NCBI RefSeq assembly: GCF_017908035.1
Contig: NZ_JAEQMU010000001.1
Span: forward strand, 1,922,001 to 1,986,000
Reading direction: 5' to 3'
Length of the DNA stretch: 64,000 nucleotides
Source of the DNA: Sphingobacterium tabacisoli
GTDB taxonomy: Bacteria; Bacteroidota; Bacteroidia; Sphingobacteriales; Sphingobacteriaceae
In this document: one piece after another, positions 34,880-43,974 of the stretch
Layout: the number at the start of each line of letters is the position of its first letter
Position numbering within the stretch: position 1 is the stretch's first letter
Made by a program: the position numbers and the translations under genes
The notes under the pieces: model-generated
Told to the model about the DNA's origin: nothing
The model's database searches: none
Seen by the model: only the letters and a program-made list of their open reading frames with translations

Positions 34880-36579
34880 TTATTATGTTTAACAATGATC
34901 ATTCTCGCTTTTTCAACTGCTGGGACTCCGTCTCCACTCCTTCCGATCAGGGCTACTGTATAGATTCCTGCCTCATGTGCTGGTAGTTTACGTCCTGCTT
35001 TTAAATAGAGATCGGGATTAGCTATAAAGTCTGCACTTGGTAATACGGGGATGTCTTTGGCCCATATACCCGGTACTACATTGGGTTGCGAACGATAGCT
35101 CATAATTTCATACGGGTTCGAAAGCATCATACTGCCTACGTAGGGTTGTTCGAGTACGGGAAGTCCAGGCTGTATATTGGTTTTAGCTGTAGTAATAGCC
35201 TGCCCATTATTGGCGGTAAATGTGATATATGGATTTCCTAGAGAAAGGTTTAAATAGCGATTAAAACCAAAGAAGTGTTTCTCGGTATGTCCATAAGTAC
35301 CGTCGTCCTCAACCGGTAATGCTTGCGTACCGCTTAAATCATTATTCAGTACCAATAGCTTAGCTTTTCCTTGCAACTCTGGGTAGAGCCAAAGTGTATA
35401 GTTCTGGTTGGGTCTGAAGAGCTGTTCTGCTCTTGCCAATACTTCACCAGACTCACCTATAGCTTCAATTGTAGCATTCCCATGAATCAAATTCCGATAA
35501 TCACTGGCTTTTCCGAAGGCAATCCCTTGAGCAAGTTCTTGTCCATTAACCTTGAAAGAAATCTTTTGGCTATCGAAAGCATTTCCGCCCTGTATACGAT
35601 AATACGTCTGATTGACGGGAGGATTCATATCGGTGATCACCTGAAAGGAGTTCTGATACATCCATACAGTTTCGCCTATCTCGTTAGAGATATAATCAAA
35701 TTGCTGGGGAGCAATCAGAATGGTATACACTCCCCCGGGTTGATAGGTATATATAGGACTATAAGGAAGATTTGTTACTCTTGAATAGCTTTCGGGAATT
35801 GTAGAAGTAGGCGGATCAAGAAGGCCATACTCATGCAGTTCGTTCCCTTTGGCGGGCACCTGTCTTCCGTCTTGCATGAGCACTTTAAATTGATAGGTTC
35901 CATAAGGTACCTCTACATACTCAGAAGCTTTTGCAGAGACGCTGATATTGTTTGTTTTTGCATCTACCAGTGTACCATCGGCATAGGCCAGGGACATCGC
36001 ACCGGTAAGGCTCTCTTGTGCTCCGGTAGGGCCGTATGCAGGATTCTTTATAGCTCCGGAAAGATTGACAATCCGTATTTTAAAAGAATCCGGCTTTGAC
36101 GGTGTGGTCACGCCACGTGGTACACGGACTACTTCGGGCTGACCGTTCATATAGGGGGTCGGCATCAGATAGTAATCCGTAGGCTGATCGTAACTGTTGC
36201 TGACCTGTAGATCGAGGTCCATATTCAGTCCGTTACCTGTATAATAGCGCCCTGCAAAATGAAGATCGGCCTTCTCACTCACGTCAAAAATATCCTGTGG
36301 TATCGTCCATATTTTACTCAATCTGCCATCTTTAGGGAAATAGGAAGTTCCGGGATATTTATACCAATCGCTCCCTCTCGGATTCTGCACAACAAAATTG
36401 GTCAGACTATCTCCATTTGCCACTACTTGGTTAAAGCCTGAAAGGTTAATTATTCTAACGTTGGAGTTGGCACGTTGCTCTGTTACCGTCCTATTATCGA
36501 CCTTCATCTCTAGTTTTTCTTTTTTGCAGGAGGTAAAGCATAAAAGAACCAGAGCCATACTAAAAATCGTTTTGTTCAT
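34876..36579 (-). CDS. Large DUF4397-like lipoprotein next to the TonB receptor
   Basis: This 567-residue lipoprotein (Cys18 in FTSC, then KKEKLE) has at least two repeats opening with VRIINLSG / IRIVNLSG (about residues 41 and 170), as in DUF4397 beta-sandwich domains. A third beta-rich region lies near 330-450. It has no SusD-like helical TPR fold. It is the first lipoprotein behind the STN receptor (67-bp gap) and overlaps the next gene by 4 bases. It may be the surface substrate-binding partner of the receptor, by analogy only. Confidence 0.75.
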   Translation of the reverse strand: MNKTIFSMALVLLCFTSCKKEKLEMKVDNRTVTEQRANSNVRIINLSGFNQVVANGDSLTNFVVQNPRGSDWYKYPGTSYFPKDGRLSKIWTIPQDIFDVSEKADLHFAGRYYTGNGLNMDLDLQVSNSYDQPTDYYLMPTPYMNGQPEVVRVPRGVTTPSKPDSFKIRIVNLSGAIKNPAYGPTGAQESLTGAMSLAYADGTLVDAKTNNISVSAKASEYVEVPYGTYQFKVLMQDGRQVPAKGNELHEYGLLDPPTSTIPESYSRVTNLPYSPIYTYQPGGVYTILIAPQQFDYISNEIGETVWMYQNSFQVITDMNPPVNQTYYRIQGGNAFDSQKISFKVNGQELAQGIAFGKASDYRNLIHGNATIEAIGESGEVLARAEQLFRPNQNYTLWLYPELQGKAKLLVLNNDLSGTQALPVEDDGTYGHTEKHFFGFNRYLNLSLGNPYITFTANNGQAITTAKTNIQPGLPVLEQPYVGSMMLSNPYEIMSYRSQPNVVPGIWAKDIPVLPSADFIANPDLYLKAGRKLPAHEAGIYTVALIGRSGDGVPAVEKARMIIVKHNK

Positions 36580-36646
36580 ATCTGTACTGTTATTTCACGA
36601 GCTCTTTGCGCTCGGTTTGACTTTTAATGAATATTAACTTATAGCG

Positions 36647-39600
36647 TTAAAAAAGATTATAGGTAAAGCCTAGCATTACCTCGGCTCCTCGTTTGAAACT
36701 CCGATTGATATACTCGTTTCCGTACCATTTACCACCTGTCTGCGGATTAGCGTACACCGTCTTTATCGCTGGGTTGAGTATGTTCTTAGCATAACCCTTA
36801 AATAGGATCCGTTTGTTGATACGCTGCGACCATACAAAATCGAGGTAAGGTACAGGGCTGCTGTAAAGGTCTGGTTCACCGGTAAGATTAATCTGCACCA
36901 GGCGCTCTCCAACCATATTAAAGGTTAAGGTCAAATCAGTTCCAATTGCTTTATTATCGTAATTAAGCCAGCCATTAATAGAATAAGGAGCCTGCTCGAA
37001 TAACGGACTATTTTTTGGAGTGTATCTATCCAGGGAGCGGTTTGCTTCGTACCGTTCGTCGGTTTTTCTAATATCACTCTGCGCCAACAAGAGATTGCTT
37101 CCTAGAAAAAAGTTATTTAAAGGATCCCAAAGTAACCCGAGGTTTTTGACCAGCTCTAACTCTATTCCCCATACCTTACCAATATTGGGGTCATTTTGAA
37201 ATTGTATGGTAGGAAATTCAGGGTAGGTCGCAGCCAATCCATCTGTCCTCAGATTAAAGACTTTTACCAATTGGTTTTCGATACGCTTGCCAAAAGCAGA
37301 AACTGCAATAACTTCTCCTTTGGCAGGAAACCATTCCCATCTGAAGTCGGCATTCTGTGTATATTGGTTTTTCAGATTTGGATTTCCAACGACTAGGCCC
37401 ATCTGAAAAGCATCAAATTCAAACACATTGGTAATCTCGCGTAATTCAGGTCTCGCCAAAGTCGAGTTGTAAGCAACCCTAAAATTCATATTATCCTTCC
37501 ATATATAAGTCGCATTGACGGAATAAAAGGGCTTGTAGCCAGTCTTATATACGGAATTAGGATTTATCGGATTCAATGGGAGTCGTGTTCCATCGGGAGA
37601 CTTTGCCGTCAAAGAAGGATCTAGGAAAACATTGGCTGTATCTACTGCTGAACCAATATTCGTCCGTTCAAAACGCACACCTCCTGCCAACCGAAAATTG
37701 TCACTGGGCTTTAGGTCAAACATCCCATACAGGGCATTCGTTTCAAAATGCCCTTTGTAGTTGTTCGGTGATTTCTGCATATTATAGAGAAAACCTCCTA
37801 CCGGCATCATTCCTTCACCCTGTCCAGGAGCAGGCAATTTTACTCCGATGATTTCATTGCTTACCAAGCGGTCCAGGTTGCCCTGTACATCATATAGTGT
37901 AACCGCTTTATTGGCGGAGAAATTAGATCCTGGTAAAAAAAGCTGGTTTTCCGTAAACTTACGGTCTCTAAAGAGATAGTTGAATCCCGTTTTAAACTCT
38001 TGCTCCTGACCAAAGAGTTTGAAAGGAATCTGTAAATCTGCTTTGTAATTGTAGTTCTTTTCGTTCAGATTGCGCCATCTACGTCCATTAGGTTCTGCCT
38101 GCATCACACCATAGGGGCCAAAACCATTGACATAGCCTGAAGTCAGCGCATACAGGTGATCACTGTAGGTCCACTCGTCCATCGTATTGTCTGAACCGAT
38201 CAATGGCCTACGGTACCAACCACCGCCACGTGGCGTATAGTCTGCCAGACTTACAAATCTAAAATCAGGATCGTTCTGTTTGGATTGCGAATGTGCTGCG
38301 TTATAACTCAAACGTGGAGACCACTCTCCTTTCAAGAATTTATGTTCGCCCTGAAGATTGAACGTATTTAGTGTGCGGTAACTCTGCTTTAGGGAATAGG
38401 TATTACTGTGTACTTCTCCTGGTAGTCCGGTGTACTCGTAGCGTCCATTAAGATTGGTCGCCATCGTCTCCCCTCCCCAGCTGCCCAGGTATTGCATACT
38501 GATTTCATGGCGTGGGTTAAAACGATAGGTCAATCCCAACAGTGTACCATAGTTTAATGTTTCTGTACCTGTATTCTCTTTATAGGTCTGATATTTACCC
38601 ATATAGAGACTGTTTGGTGTTATATAGTTCGGAATATTACGAAAACTGTACACATCCGGATTACCTGTCACAACTCCCTGGTATATACTATACTGGGTCA
38701 GATCGCCCTGACTGATATCTGTTGTCCGGCGGTAGTAGTTTGCACCTATAATTACCCCTAATTTATGTTTATCAAATAAGTCGTAGCTATTTCCAAAAGT
38801 AGCAGAATACAATTGGTTCATTGGAGCGCGTTTATAAGATGAAGTCATGACCGGATCGAATCCCTGCATAATTCCATTTATACGGTTTACTTCCTGATAA
38901 CCTGTATTGCTGTAATTGCTATTGGCTATCATTCGCTGAATAGCCCCCAACCCATCGGGATACTGCTTGGAAAGATTCAAAAAATCTGTCGATAGATTTT
39001 TATCATTGATTTTAGTTCCTAATGCGCCCATATCGCTATTCCAAAAACTATTATAATTTCCGCCTAGTCCTATATTGGAGTTCATCCCCGTCTGTGCTAT
39101 CACTTCAAAGGTCATCTTATCGGGAACGGATTTGGTCTTCAGTTCGACAATACCTGAAGCTGCATCGGCTGGTTTGTCCGGTGTCACAGTTTTGTATATG
39201 GTTATATTATCCAATAAAGAGGCAGGTACCAGATCCAAAGGAATGGTACTCCGATCAGGATCCGAAGACGCTAGACGCACACCATTGAGTTGCCCGATCA
39301 CCGAACGATCACCTAACCCGCGTACCGCAACATATTTGTCATCGGTCACGGTTACACCCGTAACCCGTTGTAACGCTTGTGTGGTGGTAATACTTCCGGT
39401 ACGCTGTATCATCTCTGCAGAGATAGCATCCTGTACGATAGAGGCTTTACGACGCTCTTCCAGTACAGCGGCTTCTGTATTAGCCTTACGGCGAGCTTGT
39501 ACCGTGACCTCTACTTCATCTAATTTGGAGGCGACCATATGGAGCGATATGCTAAGATTTGAGGTACTGCCATCTACTTTTCTTTCCTGTGCCTGAAATC

Positions 39601-40258
39601 CCAAATAGGAAAATACCAAAACAGCACCACCATCGGGGATATTGATGGCAAATGCTCCCTTATCGTCTGTGAGTGTCGATACCGATGTACCTTTAACCTT
39701 GACTGATACCCCTTTCAACCCTACGCCATTCGCTGCATCATTGACTCGTCCCGTGATGCGCGTATGCTGCTGTTGGCCGGCTCCTCTTGTAACCGATGCA
39801 GCTGTACGCTCTGTGATGATAACTGATCCTTCCTTGATGACATAGGTATAGGGCTGACTAGAAAAACATAAGCTTAAAACCTGCTCTATCGAGGCACCTT
39901 TGACCTGTATATCTACCGGATGGGCTTTTTCAAATAGATTCATGTCATAAAAGAAATCATACTTAGTTTGTTTTCTGATTTCTTCTAATACGGCCTGAAT
40001 AGGGCTGTTGTGCTTATTCATAGTGACCCGTTGTGCATAGGTTGTAGCACTGACTTGCACTAAAAAACAGGTTAATAGGACCATGGTGATTTTCATAACA
40101 CGCATGATTTGATAAAAATTTCTATGTATTTTATTACTCCTTAATAGCCATAGAAAATATTCATGAGGAAATAATTTGTTTTTTATAGTCCTCATGGAAC
40201 CTGCTATGCAGGTTTCAAATGAATATTTCATACTTTTGTTGATGTTAATATTATCCAA
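36647..40258 (-). CDS. TonB-dependent receptor with N-terminal STN signalling domain
   Basis: This outer-membrane receptor (1203 residues from 40258; the ATG at 40195, giving 1182, is as likely) has an N-terminal signal (MRVMKITMVLLTCFLVQVSA), an STN domain (about residues 83-150), a carboxypeptidase-regulatory-like domain (about 165-250), a plug with YVAVRGLGDRSVIGQLNGV (about 310) and a barrel ending in TYNLF. STN domains contact FecR in FecIRA-type signalling, which agrees with the sigma factor and FecR genes upstream. The plug sequence is of the RGLGDR type, not the SusC type. Substrate unknown. Confidence 0.92.
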   Translation of the reverse strand: MDNININKSMKYSFETCIAGSMRTIKNKLFPHEYFLWLLRSNKIHRNFYQIMRVMKITMVLLTCFLVQVSATTYAQRVTMNKHNSPIQAVLEEIRKQTKYDFFYDMNLFEKAHPVDIQVKGASIEQVLSLCFSSQPYTYVIKEGSVIITERTAASVTRGAGQQQHTRITGRVNDAANGVGLKGVSVKVKGTSVSTLTDDKGAFAINIPDGGAVLVFSYLGFQAQERKVDGSTSNLSISLHMVASKLDEVEVTVQARRKANTEAAVLEERRKASIVQDAISAEMIQRTGSITTTQALQRVTGVTVTDDKYVAVRGLGDRSVIGQLNGVRLASSDPDRSTIPLDLVPASLLDNITIYKTVTPDKPADAASGIVELKTKSVPDKMTFEVIAQTGMNSNIGLGGNYNSFWNSDMGALGTKINDKNLSTDFLNLSKQYPDGLGAIQRMIANSNYSNTGYQEVNRINGIMQGFDPVMTSSYKRAPMNQLYSATFGNSYDLFDKHKLGVIIGANYYRRTTDISQGDLTQYSIYQGVVTGNPDVYSFRNIPNYITPNSLYMGKYQTYKENTGTETLNYGTLLGLTYRFNPRHEISMQYLGSWGGETMATNLNGRYEYTGLPGEVHSNTYSLKQSYRTLNTFNLQGEHKFLKGEWSPRLSYNAAHSQSKQNDPDFRFVSLADYTPRGGGWYRRPLIGSDNTMDEWTYSDHLYALTSGYVNGFGPYGVMQAEPNGRRWRNLNEKNYNYKADLQIPFKLFGQEQEFKTGFNYLFRDRKFTENQLFLPGSNFSANKAVTLYDVQGNLDRLVSNEIIGVKLPAPGQGEGMMPVGGFLYNMQKSPNNYKGHFETNALYGMFDLKPSDNFRLAGGVRFERTNIGSAVDTANVFLDPSLTAKSPDGTRLPLNPINPNSVYKTGYKPFYSVNATYIWKDNMNFRVAYNSTLARPELREITNVFEFDAFQMGLVVGNPNLKNQYTQNADFRWEWFPAKGEVIAVSAFGKRIENQLVKVFNLRTDGLAATYPEFPTIQFQNDPNIGKVWGIELELVKNLGLLWDPLNNFFLGSNLLLAQSDIRKTDERYEANRSLDRYTPKNSPLFEQAPYSINGWLNYDNKAIGTDLTLTFNMVGERLVQINLTGEPDLYSSPVPYLDFVWSQRINKRILFKGYAKNILNPAIKTVYANPQTGGKWYGNEYINRSFKRGAEVMLGFTYNLF

Positions 40259-40305
40259 CTAATAATGTTATTCCGACATTGTGATGTGATAGGCTTAACT
40301 ATTAG

Positions 40306-40331
40306 ACCAAAGGTGTTACCGCACCTTTGGT
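40306..40331. promoter_or_regulatory. Strong hairpin between the FecR and TonB-receptor genes
   Basis: ACCAAAGGTG (40306-40315) pairs perfectly with CACCTTTGGT (40322-40331) around a 6-base loop. On the plus strand an eight-T run follows, but no plus-strand gene precedes it. On the coding minus strand the run of A precedes the hairpin and the sequence after it is not T-rich. It may therefore mark an mRNA processing or stability element separating regulator and receptor expression, or end antisense transcription. Confidence 0.5.
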
Positions 40332-40358
40332 TTTTTTTCAGCCATCGTAGCATAGGTA

Positions 40359-41570
40359 CTAGTCTGTCACGATAAGCCTCCTTCCTTCTAATTTAATATT
40401 CACTTTATTGGTCGATTGAATGATTTCGACTACGGTCGACAAGGGTTTCGAACGGGCTACCATACCATTGAAACGTAGATTACCGAGATGTGACGGGCAC
40501 TGAATCTCTATATCGTACCATCGGGATAACTGACGTAGGATGTTATCGAGGGATTCTCCCTGAAAGACAAAATCCCCATTTTTCCAGGCAATCTCCTGTT
40601 GTACAGCACAGGTCTTCACTATAAATCCTTCGGTCAATAGGGCTTGCTGTCCCGGCTTTAACAATACATTGTCCACACCGTTATTTGTTGCTATACGTAC
40701 ACTGCCTTCAATCAGCGTCGTCCGGATAGCGGGTTCATCGGTATAGGCATTAACATTAAACTCCGTTCCTAACACCTGTATTTCTTGATTTGCCGTCTCA
40801 ACAAAAAACGGTACACGCCCACTCTTGTCTTGCTTTTGAAGTTTGGCAATCTCAAAATAGACTTCGCCCGTCATCTTTACCCGTCTTTCTTCTGCTTTGA
40901 ACCGAATAGGGTAAGTCAGAGAAGACTGAGCATTTAACCAAGCTTTAGATCCATCAGGAAGGGTGATCTGGTGCTGTGCTCCTCTTGGCGTAGAGATGGT
41001 ATTATTGGCTAGATAGCTCGCACTCTTGTCTTTTATGCTATAGACAATCGACCCGTCTTCAGCTTTCTCGATCTGTACTCCATTCTCTAAGGCTATGGTT
41101 CCTTGCTTTAGATTTGCAAGTGCTACAACAGAGCCATCGGCGAGGGTCAAAGTGGCCTGTCCGGCATCTATAGTTGTACCTTGGGTGGCATCCGCTAGAC
41201 TGTTCTGATTTTGTTCTTCGTTATTCGTTATCAAAAGAGCTCCTGTACCTAACAATAGAATACCTACAAATACTGCAGCATAACGTATCCATAAGCGTAT
41301 CGACGAGCGTTGTTGACTTTGTGCTTCGAAATCATCTAAAACGGATTGCGCTATTCTCTGGTTTACCTTTCTTTGCCAATGCTCAGTTTTTCCTAGCGCA
41401 GTATAATCTTCATCTGTAAGCTCTCCTGTTGCATTGCTGTCTCTTTCTTCCATTAAGGTATGTAGCAATGAAAGCATCTCAGGTTGGGCCAACAGTTTAT
41501 TGACCTCCCGCTCTTCTTCGGGAGTACATTGATTATCTAGGTATTTTATGAACAACTGTTTACTTTCCAT
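40359..41570 (-). CDS. FecR-family anti-sigma factor
   Basis: This 403-residue inner-membrane protein has a cytoplasmic N-terminal region (about residues 1-90) that would bind the sigma factor, one transmembrane helix (about 93-112), a periplasmic FecR domain (about 195-300, ISTPRGAQHQITLPDGSKAWLNAQSSLTYP) and a C-terminal DUF4974-type domain (about 325-400, DNILRQLSRWYDIEI...STVVEIIQSTNKVN). The last would meet the STN domain of the receptor. It is 160 bp downstream of the sigma gene. Together they form a cell-surface signalling set. Confidence 0.94.
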   Translation of the reverse strand: MESKQLFIKYLDNQCTPEEEREVNKLLAQPEMLSLLHTLMEERDSNATGELTDEDYTALGKTEHWQRKVNQRIAQSVLDDFEAQSQQRSSIRLWIRYAAVFVGILLLGTGALLITNNEEQNQNSLADATQGTTIDAGQATLTLADGSVVALANLKQGTIALENGVQIEKAEDGSIVYSIKDKSASYLANNTISTPRGAQHQITLPDGSKAWLNAQSSLTYPIRFKAEERRVKMTGEVYFEIAKLQKQDKSGRVPFFVETANQEIQVLGTEFNVNAYTDEPAIRTTLIEGSVRIATNNGVDNVLLKPGQQALLTEGFIVKTCAVQQEIAWKNGDFVFQGESLDNILRQLSRWYDIEIQCPSHLGNLRFNGMVARSKPLSTVVEIIQSTNKVNIKLEGRRLIVTD

Positions 41571-41730
41571 TATAATTAAGGCCTTTTGATGCCTTCTATT
41601 ATTGTACTCGTAAAAACCTGGGACTTACCACCTACGGAAAAGTAACTTTTTTTTATTTTTTTTAAAAGGAGATGATTTCTGTGTTGAAGCAGGCGCTAAG
41701 CAGGCCTTGCAACATGAAGCGAACGAACAG

Positions 41731-42321
41731 TTAAAGGAAGAGGCTCAGTATAAAAAGACTGATTAGGGTTAGGTAATCCTTCGACCGTGATCTAAAGATT
41801 TCTAACGCTGTGGCCATATAGTTTTCGACGGTATTGATGGAAAGATTCATTTCCTTGGCTATTTCAGAATAGGTCAGTTGTTCTTCACGGCTGAGACGGA
41901 ATACCTGGCGACGCTGTGGGCTCATCGCCTGAAGTGCATTGAAATAGACTTGTTCCGCATCTTTGGTCATCGTTAAATAATCCCCCATTTGTTGGGTAGA
42001 CAAGGGTTTGATCTGTTCTACCTTGTCGATAGTTATGAATTCTGGAATATTTTGACGTCGGTAGTCAACGATCTTGTTGCGCATACAGCGATAAAGGTAC
42101 GCTCCAATCTCTCCGGTAATATCACGGGTACTTCGCTTATCCCAAATATCGAAAAGCACATCCAACATAAGCTCTTCTGCGACTTCTTCATTCGTAATAT
42201 AACGGCATGCCTGTCTATACAATGGAGGGGCATATCTACGAAAGAACTCATTATAGGCTCTAATATCACTTTGTCGAGTGAGCGTCAATAATTGGGTATC
42301 CGAAGCATTAGTATAGTCCAC
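41731..42321 (-). CDS. ECF RNA polymerase sigma factor
   Basis: This 196-residue extracytoplasmic-function sigma factor has region 2 (about residues 20-90, with DVLFDIWDKR and YLYRCMRNKIVDYRRQ) and region 4 (about 130-180, LTYSEIAKEMNLSINTVENYM). The C-terminus carries an unusual hydrophobic tail (LTLISLFILSLFL), seen in some Bacteroidota homologues, which may tether it to the membrane or the anti-sigma factor. The start codon is GTG at 42321; a -7 element lies 22 bases ahead of it. It probably drives the receptor operon. Confidence 0.93.
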   Translation of the reverse strand: MDYTNASDTQLLTLTRQSDIRAYNEFFRRYAPPLYRQACRYITNEEVAEELMLDVLFDIWDKRSTRDITGEIGAYLYRCMRNKIVDYRRQNIPEFITIDKVEQIKPLSTQQMGDYLTMTKDAEQVYFNALQAMSPQRRQVFRLSREEQLTYSEIAKEMNLSINTVENYMATALEIFRSRSKDYLTLISLFILSLFL

Positions 42322-42342
42322 GTCGTTCGTTATTTACGAAGA

Positions 42343-42350
42343 CAAACCTA
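42343..42350 (-). promoter_or_regulatory. -7 promoter element (TAGGTTTG) of the sigma-factor gene
   Basis: On the minus strand TAGGTTTG matches TAnnTTTG. The predicted start of transcription is near 42336, about 15 bases before the GTG start at 42321. It indicates that the sigma gene is transcribed from a housekeeping-type promoter and not only by read-through from the SulP gene. Confidence 0.45.
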
Positions 42351-42427
42351 CCAAGGCTTTATTTGCTTAACATAACCCGTATATTAAGTTTTGATGAAAA
42401 GAATATAAGCACACAATATTGGCGAAA

Positions 42428-43957
42428 CTACACCATCACTTTGTAGGTGGGGTCGTCGATAATGTTTACATCAATGACTCCTTCTGCATTTTTCAACAAT
42501 CTACGGCAGTCTTCGCTGAGGTGTCTCAAGCGAAGGGTTTTGCCCTGCTGCTGGTATTTTTCAGTAAGTTTATGCAACGCATCTATTCCTGACATATCGA
42601 CCACTTTACTCTCTCTGAAATCTATAATGACTTCTATCGGGTCGCTGAGAACGTCAAACTTTTCGGAAAATGTTGCTGTAGAACCGAAAAATAAAGGCCC
42701 CATAATTTCGTAATGCTTTACGCCGGCTTCATCTATATATTTTCGTGCGCGGATTCGCTTGGCATTCTCCCAGGCAAACACCAAAGCGGATATGACCACA
42801 CCGACCAGTACCGCTAAGGCTAAATTGTGAAGTACAACAGTTATTCCGGCCACTAAGATACCAACGAAAATATCTGATTTTGGGAACTTATTGATAACCC
42901 GAAAACTCACCCATTGAAAAGTCTGGATAGCAACCATCATCATCACCCCGACCAATGCGGCCATAGGTATCTGTTCAATAAAGGGAGCGCCAACCAGTAT
43001 GACAAGCATGATGGTAATGGCACCGATAAAAGCGGACAAACGGGTCCGTGCTCCTGCCCCAATATTGACTAGAGTCTGGGCCACCATGGCACATCCGCCC
43101 ATGCCCCCAAAGAAACCATTTGTAATATTGGCAACCCCTTGCGCTACGGCTTCTTTATTGGACCGACCTTTGGTATTAGTAATTTCGTCTACCATATTTA
43201 ACGTTAGCAGTGACTCTATCAATCCTACACCAGCCATAACCAAAGCATAAGGAAAGATAATCTGAAGGGTCTCTATAGTAAATGGCACCATAGGAATATG
43301 AAACGAGGGCAATGAACCACTTACAGAAGCGATATCAATCACTTTTTTAGTATCTATCTGGAACAGAAATACGAGTGCAAACACCATCAGTATAGCGACC
43401 AACGAGGCGGGAACAACTTTTGTCACCTTGGGCCATAGTAAGACGATAATTATCGTTAGTACCGTCAAGCCTCCCATCCAATATAAAGGAATCCCGTGCA
43501 TCCAGACGGCAACTCCATTTTCGACAGTTTTAAACTGAGCGACCTGTGCCATAAATATAATCACGGCTAACCCATTGAGAAAACCGTACATCACTGGCTG
43601 AGGTATCAGACGAACAAACTTGCCAAGCTTAAATACCCCCACAAGCAGTTGGAGAACGCCTCCCAAAATGACTGCAGCAAATAGGTATTGAACACCATGT
43701 GTCGAGGCTAAGGCAATCAACACGACTACGGTAGCGCCCGCACCTCCCGAAACCATCCCAGGTCTGCCCCCTAAAATAGAGGTAACAAGCCCCATCAAAA
43801 AGGCAGCATAAAGGCCGGTAAGTGGTGAAAGCCCGGCTAATATTGCAAATGACAAGGATTCAGGAATCATAGTCATAGCCACGGTGAAACCCGCTAAAAT
43901 TTCATTTCTATAGTTGATGGGTTGATGGAGGCCCAACACTCCTCGTATTCCTTGCAT
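42428..43957 (-). CDS. SulP-family inorganic anion transporter with STAS domain
   Basis: This 509-residue inner-membrane transporter has the SulP layout: about 12-14 transmembrane helices (residues 1-390), with the family signature near the N-terminus (AGFTVAMTMIPESLSFAILAGLSPLTGLYAAF), and a C-terminal cytoplasmic STAS domain (about 405-505, VIIDFRESKVVDMSGIDAL). Members move sulfate, bicarbonate or dicarboxylates, often with sodium. The substrate here cannot be read. It is the last gene of a five-gene operon, 17 bp behind the kinase-BamA gene. Confidence 0.93.
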   Translation of the reverse strand: MQGIRGVLGLHQPINYRNEILAGFTVAMTMIPESLSFAILAGLSPLTGLYAAFLMGLVTSILGGRPGMVSGGAGATVVVLIALASTHGVQYLFAAVILGGVLQLLVGVFKLGKFVRLIPQPVMYGFLNGLAVIIFMAQVAQFKTVENGVAVWMHGIPLYWMGGLTVLTIIIVLLWPKVTKVVPASLVAILMVFALVFLFQIDTKKVIDIASVSGSLPSFHIPMVPFTIETLQIIFPYALVMAGVGLIESLLTLNMVDEITNTKGRSNKEAVAQGVANITNGFFGGMGGCAMVAQTLVNIGAGARTRLSAFIGAITIMLVILVGAPFIEQIPMAALVGVMMMVAIQTFQWVSFRVINKFPKSDIFVGILVAGITVVLHNLALAVLVGVVISALVFAWENAKRIRARKYIDEAGVKHYEIMGPLFFGSTATFSEKFDVLSDPIEVIIDFRESKVVDMSGIDALHKLTEKYQQQGKTLRLRHLSEDCRRLLKNAEGVIDVNIIDDPTYKVMV

Positions 43958-43974
43958 ATAAATATCCGACTTGA

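Noticed and set aside
39075..39596. 173-codon open frame on the plus strand
   Set aside because: It is antisense to the STN TonB receptor, whose domains are clear, and its translation resembles no protein.
40306..40338. Rho-independent terminator of the sigma/FecR transcript
   Set aside because: The T run is on the plus strand after the hairpin; for minus-strand transcription it precedes the hairpin, so it does not fit intrinsic termination of that transcript.
24784..42321. Classical SusC/SusD polysaccharide-utilization locus
   Set aside because: No SusD homologue, glycoside hydrolase or lyase is visible, and the first receptor has an RGLGDR-type plug.
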